Of a stretch of 64,000 nucleotides of DNA, positions 1 through 7,124 are shown piece by piece. This DNA comes from Afipia sp049747295 (GTDB lineage: Bacteria > Pseudomonadota > Alphaproteobacteria > Rhizobiales > Xanthobacteraceae). The first letter of the stretch is position 1, and each line of letters starts with the position of its first letter. The notes under the pieces are model-generated. The model was not told the DNA's origin. It saw only the letters and a program-made list of their open reading frames with translations, and did no database searches. The stretch spans positions 3,224,001-3,288,000 of the forward strand of contig NZ_JBMHJM010000001.1 in assembly GCF_049747295.1 (NCBI RefSeq). The letters are read 5' to 3'. The translations under genes were made by a program, and so were the position numbers.

Positions 1-565
1 CGCGCCACAGGATGCGGCCGTTCCAGATCGGCGCCCCTTCCGCCGGATAGAGCTTCTGCCGAACTGCGGAGTGGATGCCGTCCGCTGCTATCAGCAGCGA
101 GCCCTGATACGTTCCGGCACTTTGTCCCGTCGCCTTGTCCAGAAATTCCGCACGTACGCCGTCCGGCGTGTCGGTGAATTCCGAAAGGTGATGACTGGTG
201 AGAACGTTTTCCGCACCGAGACGCTCGATGACGGTGTCCAGCAAGATCTGCTGCAATACGCCGCGGTGAATCGAAATCTGCGGCCATTTGTATCCGGCGT
301 CCAGCCCGCGCGACTCGGTCCAGATCGGCTTGCCGTGTTTCGAGAAGAACGACAGTTCCTTTGTCCGGACACCGGCGGCCTCCAGCTTGTCGAGCAGGCC
401 AAGCTCGGTCAGTTCGCGAACGGCATGGGGCAGCACATTGATCCCGACGCCGAGGGGTTTCAATTCGCTCACGCTCTCAAAAATGCGGCACGGAATACCG
501 ATCTGGTGAAGACTGAGTGCGAGCGTCAGTCCGCCAATGCCGCCGCCTGCGATGAGAATTGTCAT
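1..565 (-). CDS. FAD-dependent monooxygenase/oxidoreductase, 3' part missing
   Basis: The minus-strand frame from the ATG at 563-565 runs off the left edge, so only about 188 N-terminal residues are present. It opens with MTILIAGGGIGGLTLALSL, a Rossmann GxGxxG motif for the ADP part of FAD. A GINVLPHAV stretch near residue 45 and AADGIHSAVR near residue 165 follow; both are typical of the p-hydroxybenzoate/salicylate hydroxylase class of flavoprotein monooxygenases. These enzymes hydroxylate aromatic rings using NAD(P)H and O2, and the substrate cannot be told from this fragment. The ATG is the first start in frame directly before the FAD motif. The family is secure, the function is not. Confidence 0.8.
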   Translation of the reverse strand, partial: MTILIAGGGIGGLTLALSLHQIGIPCRIFESVSELKPLGVGINVLPHAVRELTELGLLDKLEAAGVRTKELSFFSKHGKPIWTESRGLDAGYKWPQISIHRGVLQQILLDTVIERLGAENVLTSHHLSEFTDTPDGVRAEFLDKATGQSAGTYQGSLLIAADGIHSAVRQKLYPAEGAPIWNGRILWR

Positions 566-684
566 GTCCGGCCTCTATTTTCGAGGCGTGATGACACGGG
601 AGCACGCCGACCGGCAATCGAAAACTTGCCGCAGCCCGGCGAGACATTCGCGCCGGGCCGCAATTTCATGAGTAGACGTGGATA

Positions 685-1371
685 TCAGGCCGCGCGTGTT
701 CCGAGATGCTTGAACATGTTGCCCCGCGCTTCGTCGTCCATTTCGGTCTTCCACTTGAAGCCGTCCTTCAGCGCGATGGCTTTCGCCGCCGCCGGACGCG
801 CGGAAATTTCGTCGTGGAGGCGCTTGACGTGCGGGAATTTGGCGAAGCCTTCATCGCCAAGGATGAAATTCGTCATCCGCACCCAGCCCCAGACATCCAT
901 GTCGACGATGGTGTAGGTATCGCCAACCATATATTTGCGGTTCGAAAGCCGATCGTTCAGGACCGAGAGATGACGCTCGGCTTCGTACTGATAGCGATTG
1001 TGGGCGTAGTCGATCTTCTCCGGCGCAAAATGCTTGAAGTGAACCGCCTGGCCGAAGAACGGCCCGATGCCGGTCGCCACGAACATCAGCCAAGAGAGAA
1101 GTTCGGCGCGGTTAGCCGGCGTGTTCTCGGGGAGAAATTTTCCGGTCTTCTCGGCGAGATAGAGCAGGATGGCATTGCTGTCGAACACCTTCACGCCGCC
1201 GTCATCGATCGCAGGCACCTTGCCGTTTGGATTGAGTGCGAGATAGTCGGGCGCGAACTGCGCGCCGGTGCGGGTGTCCACGGCGACCGGTTCGTAGGCA
1301 ATGCCGGCTTCCTCAAGGAAAAGGGCAACCTTGGTCGGATTGGGCGACCCGTTGAAATAGAATTTGAGCAT
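685..1371 (-). CDS. glutathione S-transferase family protein
   Basis: This is a 228-residue cytosolic protein of the usual GST length. The N-terminal thioredoxin-like half (about residues 1-80) contains NPNGKVPAIDD with the cis-proline, followed by DSNAILLYLAEKTG, the glutathione gamma-glutamyl-binding segment. The C-terminal all-helical half holds YTIVDMDVWGW, the N-capping box region. The sequence resembles the bacterial Nu/YfcG-YghU-type GSTs, some of which act as disulfide reductases; that subclass is an inference. The ATG at 1369-1371 gives the exact family N-terminus MLKFYFNGSPNPTKV. It is transcribed toward the monooxygenase gene. The true substrate is unknown. Confidence 0.9.
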   Translation of the reverse strand: MLKFYFNGSPNPTKVALFLEEAGIAYEPVAVDTRTGAQFAPDYLALNPNGKVPAIDDGGVKVFDSNAILLYLAEKTGKFLPENTPANRAELLSWLMFVATGIGPFFGQAVHFKHFAPEKIDYAHNRYQYEAERHLSVLNDRLSNRKYMVGDTYTIVDMDVWGWVRMTNFILGDEGFAKFPHVKRLHDEISARPAAAKAIALKDGFKWKTEMDDEARGNMFKHLGTRAA

Positions 1372-1475
1372 CTAAAACTCTCCTTGAGTGTTTTTTAAGT
1401 CGGCGTGACGGGGCTGTTCATGCGTCGAATCTCAAGGTCATGCAACTGACGACTTTGTGCGGCCGGAAACGACAA

Positions 1476-1496
1476 TGCCCGGCGCAGGTCCGGGCA
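1476..1496. repeat. REP-like palindrome after ccrM
   Basis: TGCCCGG at 1476-1482 and CCGGGCA at 1490-1496 flank a 7-nt loop, in the GST-ccrM gap. On the minus strand this hairpin lies just downstream of the ccrM stop codon, so it may help end the transcript, but no T-run follows. It resembles the CCCGGG-type palindromes at 15358-15439 and 28546-28568. Confidence 0.5.
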
Positions 1497-1533
1497 TGAC
1501 GATCAATTTCAGTGAGGCGAGGGGCCGGCGAGG

Positions 1534-2670
1534 CTATCCAGCAGCCGCCATTTCGTTGCGGATCTCGGCGCGCAGTTCATCGATCAGCTTGAGGCCCTTT
1601 TTGGTCTCAACGTGCCAGAACGTCCAGCCATTGCAGGCTTCCGCTCCCTGCGCCAGCGCGCCCATGCGGTGGATCGAGCCCACCTTGTCACCCAGCATGA
1701 TCGCGCCGTCTGCGCGCACCAGCGCGCCGTGTTTCTTCTTGGAATCGACCAGCTTGGTGCCGGGCATGATCATGCCGCGCTCAACCAGCTCGGAGAAAGC
1801 CACCCGCGGTGCACCGCGTGCGGTCATGAAGGGAGCAAGCGTGGCATCCGGCAGCGGCTCGATGGCTGCGATGCGGGCCTCGGCGGCTTTTGCGTAGTCA
1901 CGGTCACGTTCGAAGCCGATATAGCTGCGGCCGAGCCGCTTGGCGACGGCACCGGTGGTCCCCGTGCCATTGAACGGATCGATCACCAGATCGCCGGGCT
2001 TCGATGAGGACAGCAGCACGCGCGCCAGCAGGCCCTCGGGCTTCTGGGTCGGATGAACTTTCTTGCCGTCCTTGCCCTTCAGGCGCTCGTCGCCTGTGCA
2101 GAGCGGAATCAGCCAGTCGGAGCGGGCCTGAACGTCTTCGTTGGCGGCCTTCAGCGCTTCGTAGTTGAAAGTGTAGCCCTTGGCGTTCTCGTCCCGCGCG
2201 GCCCAGATCATCGTTTCATGGGCATTGGTGAAACGGCGGCCGCGGAAATTCGGCATCGGATTGGTCTTGCGCCAGACGATATCGTTGAGAACCCAGAAGC
2301 CGAGGTCCTGCATGATGGCGCCGACGCGGAAAATGTTGTGATAGGAGCCGATCACCCACAGCGTTGCCGACGGCTTCATGATGCGGCGGCAGGCAAGCAG
2401 CCATGCGCGCGTGAAATCGTCATAGGCGGCGAAGGATGAAAACTTGTCCCAGTCGTTGTTGACCGCATCCACGTGGGATTCGTCGGGGCGTTTGAGCTCG
2501 CCCTTGAGCTGCAGATTGTAAGGCGGATCGGCAAAGACGAGATCGACCGAAGCTGCGGACAGCTTCGACATCTCGGCGACGCAATCGCCGACAATAATGC
2601 GTGACGATGGGGACGATTCAAATTGAGTGCGGGGCGCCCTTACAGACGCCCCGCGACGCGACACAACCAT
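1534..2670 (-). CDS. ccrM: cell-cycle-regulated adenine-N6 DNA methyltransferase CcrM (GANTC)
   Basis: This 378-residue protein is predicted to methylate adenine in GANTC, the mark that couples transcription to the cell cycle in alphaproteobacteria. FADPPYNLQL with the catalytic DPPY at residues 48-51 precedes the S-adenosylmethionine motif DPFNGTGTTG at 231-240, the order of beta-class N6-adenine methyltransferases. A C-terminal domain (about 270-375, ending near GWTFWHVE) is the CcrM-specific extension used in DNA recognition. No restriction partner is adjacent, as expected for a solitary methylase. The ATG at 2668-2670 lacks a good Shine-Dalgarno and gives about 20 residues before the conserved core, so a start nearer IIVGDC is possible. 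GANTC sites cluster around its start, suggesting feedback by its own methylation. Confidence 0.95.
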   Translation of the reverse strand: MVVSRRGASVRAPRTQFESSPSSRIIVGDCVAEMSKLSAASVDLVFADPPYNLQLKGELKRPDESHVDAVNNDWDKFSSFAAYDDFTRAWLLACRRIMKPSATLWVIGSYHNIFRVGAIMQDLGFWVLNDIVWRKTNPMPNFRGRRFTNAHETMIWAARDENAKGYTFNYEALKAANEDVQARSDWLIPLCTGDERLKGKDGKKVHPTQKPEGLLARVLLSSSKPGDLVIDPFNGTGTTGAVAKRLGRSYIGFERDRDYAKAAEARIAAIEPLPDATLAPFMTARGAPRVAFSELVERGMIMPGTKLVDSKKKHGALVRADGAIMLGDKVGSIHRMGALAQGAEACNGWTFWHVETKKGLKLIDELRAEIRNEMAAAG

Positions 2671-2878
2671 GACTCAAACTCTGACTCAGGCGACGCAGCC
2701 GGCGACGCGGGACTAACAAATCCGACTGTCATCACCATGATCGCACTAGGTAAAAATCGCCTTAATGGTAGGCACGTTCATGCTAGGCAATATTTGCCGG
2801 GCGCGGTATGAATCATAAGGTGGATCCGGTGTTGCATTCGCGCGTTATGATGAGCGCCCGCCGATCGAGGAGAGACTC
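2615..2878. promoter_or_regulatory. cluster of GANTC sites at the ccrM / metallopeptidase divergent promoters
   Basis: GANTC occurs at 2615-2619 (inside the ccrM 5' end), 2671-2675 and 2683-2687 (touching the ccrM start codon), 2810-2814, and 2874-2878 (just before the divergent gene's ATG). That is five sites in 264 bp, against about one expected by chance. In Caulobacter the ccrM promoter region carries GANTC sites whose methylation lowers ccrM transcription. The same control here is an inference from position. Confidence 0.55.
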
Positions 2879-2880
2879 CG

Positions 2881-3825
2881 ATGCGTTACGATGACTTCCG
2901 CCGCAGCGACAACATCGATGATCGCCGCGATGATAGTGGCGGCGGATTCGGAGGAGGTGGTGGCGGCGGCTTCGGACTTCCGATGGGCGGCGGCGGTCTT
3001 GGCATCGGCACTGTCATTGTGCTTGGGCTGATCGGCTGGGCAGTGGGTATCGATCCACGCGTGCTGATCGGTGGTGCAGAAATTCTCACGGGCGGTCAGC
3101 AGGCGCCGACGTATCAGACCGATCGCAGATCAGCGCCGGCAAAGACCGGTGCGCCGACGGACGAAATGGGCAGCATGATTGCCGGTGTGCTCGGTGAGCT
3201 CGACGATCGCTGGAGCGAGATCTTCCAGGCGAGTGGTCAGACCTATCGCGGCCCACGCATCGTTCTCTTCCGCAATGCGACCAACGGCGGCCGCTGCGGC
3301 ATGGCGCAATCGGCGATGGGCCCGTTCTATTGTCCGCCCGACAAACAAATCTTCCTCGACACCGGATTCTTCCGCGAAGTCGAAACACGCTTCCGCGGCT
3401 GCTCGGGCAGCGCGTGTAAGTTTACTGCCGCGTATATCATCGCGCATGAGGCGGGCCACCACATTCAGAACCTGCTCGGCATTCTGGACAAGGCGCGTCA
3501 GATGCAGGAGCGGGCGGGCAGCAAGGCGGAAGCCAATGCGATTCAGGTGCGCGTCGAGTTGCAGGCTGACTGCTTGTCCGGCGTATGGGTGAACCGTGAA
3601 TCGAAGAAGCGGCCCGGATTCCTGGAAGAAGGCGATATCGACGCTGCGCTGACGACGGCAGCCGCGATCGGTGACGACACCTTGCAGCGCAAAGCCACTG
3701 GCCGCGTGGTGCCGGACTCGTTTACCCATGGTTCGGCGGCACAGCGTAAGCGCTGGTTCATGACCGGCTATCAGCAGGGCAGTGTCGCCGCGTGCAACAC
3801 ATTCGCGTCCGGCGTGCAGCTTTAG
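2881..3825 (+). CDS. neutral zinc metallopeptidase (YpfJ / KPN_02809 family)
   Basis: The 314-residue protein has a glycine-rich N-terminus (about 20-40), one membrane segment at about 41-56 (GIGTVIVLGLIGWAVGI) and a peptidase domain with HEAGHH at residues 189-194, the HExxH zinc site. ELQADCLSG further on supplies the third ligand region of the zincin fold. The length matches the family, which is predicted membrane-anchored and of unknown substrate. A strong Shine-Dalgarno (GAGGAGAG) lies upstream of the ATG. It starts divergently from ccrM, and moaB follows after 6 bp, probably co-transcribed. Confidence 0.9.
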   Translation: MRYDDFRRSDNIDDRRDDSGGGFGGGGGGGFGLPMGGGGLGIGTVIVLGLIGWAVGIDPRVLIGGAEILTGGQQAPTYQTDRRSAPAKTGAPTDEMGSMIAGVLGELDDRWSEIFQASGQTYRGPRIVLFRNATNGGRCGMAQSAMGPFYCPPDKQIFLDTGFFREVETRFRGCSGSACKFTAAYIIAHEAGHHIQNLLGILDKARQMQERAGSKAEANAIQVRVELQADCLSGVWVNRESKKRPGFLEEGDIDAALTTAAAIGDDTLQRKATGRVVPDSFTHGSAAQRKRWFMTGYQQGSVAACNTFASGVQL

Positions 3826-3831
3826 CCTCAG

Positions 3832-4380
3832 ATGTCAGTGAACAGCGAACCGAAGCCATTTGTGCCGGTCAACATCGCGGTGTTGACCATCTCAGACACC
3901 CGCTCATTGAATGACGACAAGTCGGGCGCCACGCTGGCAGACCGCATCGTGGCGGCCGGTCATCATCTCGCGGCCCGTGACATCGTTACCGATGACGTGG
4001 ACGGGATCCGTGCAAAGTTGAAAGCCTGGATCGCGGACGATGGTGTCGATGTCATCATCACCACGGGAGGCACCGGCTTTACCGGGCGAGATGTGACGCC
4101 CGAGGCGGCCGAAGCGCTGTTCGAGAAGCGCATGGACGGCTTCTCGATCGCCTTTCATATGATGAGTCATGCCAAGATTGGAATGTCGACGATCCAGAGC
4201 CGAGCGACAGCCGGGGTTGCGGGCGCGACGTTTATCTTCTGCCTGCCGGGATCGCCGGGAGCCTGCAAGGACGGCTGGGACGGTATTCTCGCCCATCAGC
4301 TCGATTACCGCACGCGGCCGTGTAATTTTGTCGAGATCATGCCGCGACTGGATGAGCACCTGAAGCGCGGCAAGGGCTGA
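3832..4380 (+). CDS. moaB: molybdenum cofactor biosynthesis protein MoaB
   Basis: This is a 182-residue MoaB/MogA-type protein of the molybdopterin cofactor pathway, which adenylylates or otherwise handles molybdopterin before molybdate insertion. Visible signatures are VLTISDTRS near residue 15, the TTGGTGFTGRDVTPEA nucleotide-binding loop near residue 80, and LPGSPGACKDGWD near residue 140. The ATG lies 6 bp after the metallopeptidase stop, so the two are probably co-transcribed although no functional link is known. The next gene is convergent and begins its 3' end 7 bp away. Confidence 0.93.
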   Translation: MSVNSEPKPFVPVNIAVLTISDTRSLNDDKSGATLADRIVAAGHHLAARDIVTDDVDGIRAKLKAWIADDGVDVIITTGGTGFTGRDVTPEAAEALFEKRMDGFSIAFHMMSHAKIGMSTIQSRATAGVAGATFIFCLPGSPGACKDGWDGILAHQLDYRTRPCNFVEIMPRLDEHLKRGKG

Positions 4381-4387
4381 CTACCGC

Positions 4388-5323
4388 CTAGAGTGAAAGC
4401 TCCCAAGTCTCGCCCATCAGATCCTGTCCGAAGCTGTGATGTGGCTCGCTCGCCACGTGCACGAAGCCTGCATTTGCGTAGATGCCGCGGGCAGCCAGCA
4501 GTATGCTCTGGGTCCACAGCATGATCTTGCGGTATCCGCAGGCGCGCGCGAACGCCACAGATTCCTCCACGAGGCGTTTTCCCAGTCCGCGGCCTCGGCC
4601 AAGCGGATCGACCAACAGCAAACGCAGTTTTGCGACCTCGGCAGATTCCTTGACCAGAAAGAGCGAACCCACGCGGTGTCCATCGATTTCCGCGATCCAG
4701 CAACGTTCCTGTGCAGGATCGAACGTCTTGAGAAATTGCGCGGTAATGTCGGCAGCCAGCGCTTCGAACGACATGTCCCAGCCGTACTCCTGCGCGTACA
4801 GCAGCCCATGTTGCTGGATCACCCATCCCATATCTCCGGCTTGATGGGGCCGCAGAACGATCTTGGAGCCACCAGCTTCGCCATCGAGCAATTGCTCGAT
4901 CGTTGTCATCGCATCGATCAAACTTTGTTTGCCGGTGATCGAGAGTGTTTGAAGCATTGCTCCGACATCGTCATGGGAACTTCGATTGAGCCGCCCAAAT
5001 GCCTGCCGCCCCTTGGCTGTCAGTTTCAGCCGGAATTGACGTCGATCTTCAGGAATGGGCTTTCGCGTCACCAGCCCTTTGTCCATGAAAGACTGAATGA
5101 TGCGGCTGAGATAGCCACGGTCGAGGCCAAGGTCGGCGCCGATCTCCCCGGCGGTCGGCTGATCGCGGTGAGCGAGTTCGAACAACACCCGCGCTTCAGT
5201 CAATGAGTAGGGACTTTCCAGAAGCTGCTGGTCCAGAACACCGATCTTGCGGGTGTAAAAGCGATTGAACCGCCGCACGGCATCGATGCCGCTGATTTGG
5301 TCTGCTTCATAAGTCCTGGTCAT
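4388..5323 (-). CDS. MarR-type regulator fused to a GNAT acetyltransferase
   Basis: The 311-residue protein has two domains. Residues about 1-150 form a winged-helix MarR domain (EARVLFELAHRDQPTAGEI, then DLGLDRGYLSRII as recognition helix and PIPEDRRQFRLKLTAKG as the wing). Residues about 155-310 form a GNAT domain, with the acetyl-CoA loop VDPLGRGRGLGKRLVEE. MarR-GNAT fusions are known in proteobacteria and actinobacteria; the acetyl acceptor is not known here. A perfect inverted repeat at 5360-5378 lies about 40 bp upstream of the ATG and is the likely autoregulatory operator. The gene is convergent with moaB. Confidence 0.9.
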   Translation of the reverse strand: MTRTYEADQISGIDAVRRFNRFYTRKIGVLDQQLLESPYSLTEARVLFELAHRDQPTAGEIGADLGLDRGYLSRIIQSFMDKGLVTRKPIPEDRRQFRLKLTAKGRQAFGRLNRSSHDDVGAMLQTLSITGKQSLIDAMTTIEQLLDGEAGGSKIVLRPHQAGDMGWVIQQHGLLYAQEYGWDMSFEALAADITAQFLKTFDPAQERCWIAEIDGHRVGSLFLVKESAEVAKLRLLLVDPLGRGRGLGKRLVEESVAFARACGYRKIMLWTQSILLAARGIYANAGFVHVASEPHHSFGQDLMGETWELSL

Positions 5324-5359
5324 CGAGAGCCCCGCGCGATGATCCGATCTTTGCGAGGA

Positions 5360-5378
5360 TTGTTGACGGAGTCAACAA
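5360..5378. promoter_or_regulatory. perfect MarR-type operator palindrome
   Basis: TTGTTGAC at 5360-5367, spacer GGA, then GTCAACAA at 5371-5378: an 8-bp perfect inverted repeat with a 3-bp spacer. It sits in the 56-bp gap between the glycosyltransferase stop and the MarR-GNAT start. Its size and symmetry match MarR-dimer sites, and autoregulation is typical of the family. That this protein binds it is inferred. Confidence 0.6.
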
Positions 5379-5379
5379 A

Positions 5380-5961
5380 TCAATGTGGCCGCCCCGCCAC
5401 GAAAATCCTGGTCCGCAGTGTGGCTCTGCCCGCGCGGCCAAGCTTTGCGAGCAACTTGGCCTCGGCGCGGCGTGCGGCAGGGGCGTAGCCGCCGAGTCGT
5501 TCGTAGTGATCGCGGGAAATCAACAGTCCCTGGTCGGAGGACGGGCCCGAGATAAAACGTGCAAGCGACTTGACGCCGTTGCGGATGCCGGCGTGATCGT
5601 ACGGTGAACGCGCGTAGCGAAACACGCCTGCGCGTTGATGGCCACTCAATGAAACGGCTTGCATGAATTGCGCAGCCTCATCGATCCAGCCGGTGTCCAG
5701 CACTGAGCCGGCGTGAAGAAACATCAACCAGGGTGAACGGGTCTGCTTCGCGCCGGCAGCGAGCGCTGCTGCTCTCGATCCATCGAATTTCAGAAACTGG
5801 CAGCCTGCAACATCAGCAACGCGCTCGATGGCGCTGGAGCCGGGGCGATCCACCAGCACGACGTCACGGATCACGCCCGCAGCCGCCCCCGGAACGAGGG
5901 CTGCAAGGGTCGCAACGACAGGTGGTTCGGCGCCTTCGGTGGGAATGATAACGCTGATCAT
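5380..5961 (-). CDS. family 2 glycosyltransferase-like protein
   Basis: This short protein of about 193 residues starts MISVIIPTEG, the first strand of a GT-A fold. VVLVDRPGSS, ALAAGAKQTRSPWLMFLHAGS (near residue 85) and QGLLISRDHYERLGGY correspond to the nucleotide-sugar binding region, the usual DxD position and the acceptor loop of GT2 enzymes. The DxD is replaced by HAGS, so activity or metal dependence may differ. The ATG at 5959-5961 is preferred to a GTG nine codons upstream because it begins the conserved strand. Sugar and acceptor are unknown. Confidence 0.75.
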   Translation of the reverse strand: MISVIIPTEGAEPPVVATLAALVPGAAAGVIRDVVLVDRPGSSAIERVADVAGCQFLKFDGSRAAALAAGAKQTRSPWLMFLHAGSVLDTGWIDEAAQFMQAVSLSGHQRAGVFRYARSPYDHAGIRNGVKSLARFISGPSSDQGLLISRDHYERLGGYAPAARRAEAKLLAKLGRAGRATLRTRIFVAGRPH

Positions 5962-6153
5962 GACCAGATGTTTGCAAATGCCTGTCACTCAGAAGCTCTG
6001 AACGGCATCGTTATCATCTTGTCACACTGGGAGCAGCCCCTTGCTATGCAGCTTTTTGCGGCATTCATTAACGCTGCGGGGCCTACCGCCGTCACGACAA
6101 ACTCCGGCGCGCAGGCGCCGGAGTTTGGTGGTCTCTATCAAAGTCGACACAGA

Positions 6154-6495
6154 TTAATCGATGCTGCCGCCGATATAGACGTCGACTCCCGGCCGCGTGT
6201 AGTAGCGCGGTCCCGGCGCATAATAGGTCTGCCCATAAGCTGGCCCGGGTGCGTAGGCATATGAATCCTCAACGGGGCCATAGCCCGCGAAATTCGGGTT
6301 TGCCTCACACATTCCGCCTGCGCCGCGGGTCGAGCGGACGCAACTGGCGTAAGTCATATAACCGCAACTCCGGGCGCTTTGGCCGTCAGGGTAGGTCGCG
6401 CAGAATGCGCCCGCGCTGGCCGGTGTTGAACTGATGGCTATGGCTGCCGGCGCTGTCACCAGGACAGCTGCGATTGCTAGCAATGATTTGCGCAT
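6154..6495 (-). CDS. DUF3551 secreted small protein (copy 1)
   Basis: A 113-residue protein with a clear signal peptide (MRKSLLAIAAVLVTAPAAI, cleavage after ASA near residue 28) and a DUF3551-type mature part. Cysteines occur at CATYP, SCGYM, SCVRS and MCEANPNF, followed by a tyrosine/proline/glycine-rich tail (GPAYGQTYY). The ATG at 6493-6495 is preceded by AGGAGA. The family is common in Bradyrhizobiaceae, and its function is unknown. The next gene upstream on the same strand is a diverged duplicate. Confidence 0.85.
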   Translation of the reverse strand: MRKSLLAIAAVLVTAPAAIAISSTPASAGAFCATYPDGQSARSCGYMTYASCVRSTRGAGGMCEANPNFAGYGPVEDSYAYAPGPAYGQTYYAPGPRYYTRPGVDVYIGGSID

Positions 6496-6644
6496 GAGAA
6501 ACTCTCCTTTCCATTCCGTCTTGGAAAGGCAACGCAGCACTCGCGCGAAAGCTCCCACGAATCTGCAGGCGGAACGGGGACAACAGGTCGCACTCGCTCC
6601 GGCGCGGGTGCGCCGGAGCGCTTTCTTGCCCCATCCTTCACGTA

Positions 6645-6983
6645 TCAATCGATGTCGTCATCCACGTAGGCGCCGAATCCCGGCTGTGCATAATTGCGCC
6701 GCGATGGCCGATAATACGTTCGTCCATACGCCGGGCCGGGAGGATAAGCATACGGACTGTCGTAGCCGCCGTAACCGCGGTAAAACCGGTTCACGACGCA
6801 CAGCCCTCCGACACCACTCGCCGTGCGGAGGCAACTGGCATAACTGTACGTGCAGGCCCGGTAGCCTCCACCGTCGCTTTGGATATTACAGAATGGCTCG
6901 GCGTTAGCCGGTATCGAACTAATCGCCGCGACCATCGGTCCCGCAACGATGACGGAGGCGACCGATAAAAATAATTTGTTCAT
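6645..6983 (-). CDS. DUF3551 secreted small protein (copy 2)
   Basis: A 112-residue paralogue of the neighbouring gene. It has a signal peptide (MNKLFLSVASVIVAGPMVAA, cleavage near ANA), the same spacing of cysteines (CNIQ, ACTYSYASCLR, LCVVN) and the same GPAYGRTYY tail. The start is the ATG at 6981-6983, preceded by GGAGAT. Copy 2 lies 149 bp upstream of copy 1, with its own leader, so they need not be co-transcribed. Function unknown; probably periplasmic or secreted. Confidence 0.83.
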   Translation of the reverse strand: MNKLFLSVASVIVAGPMVAAISSIPANAEPFCNIQSDGGGYRACTYSYASCLRTASGVGGLCVVNRFYRGYGGYDSPYAYPPGPAYGRTYYRPSRRNYAQPGFGAYVDDDID

Positions 6984-7086
6984 GAGAAATCTCCTTCCAC
7001 CGGTCAGCGGAGGCAACGCCGATTGGGCGGGAAAGCTCCAAAAACTTTTGCATGATGATCATTTGATATCTCATGAGTTCTTATTG

Positions 7087-7101
7087 GTTCTTGTTTTGTT
7101 C
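7087..7101 (+). promoter_or_regulatory. LexA box (GTTC-N7-GTTC) upstream of radical SAM gene
   Basis: GTTC at 7087-7090 and GTTC at 7098-7101 are separated by exactly 7 nt (TTGTTTT). This is the alphaproteobacterial LexA consensus, a direct repeat GTTC-N7-GTTC. It ends 23 bp before the ATG at 7125, the right place to repress transcription. A further GTTC lies at 7077-7080. The match is seen in the sequence; SOS control of the gene is inferred. Confidence 0.7.
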
Positions 7102-7124
7102 TCATTTGGTGCTATGTTGAGGGC

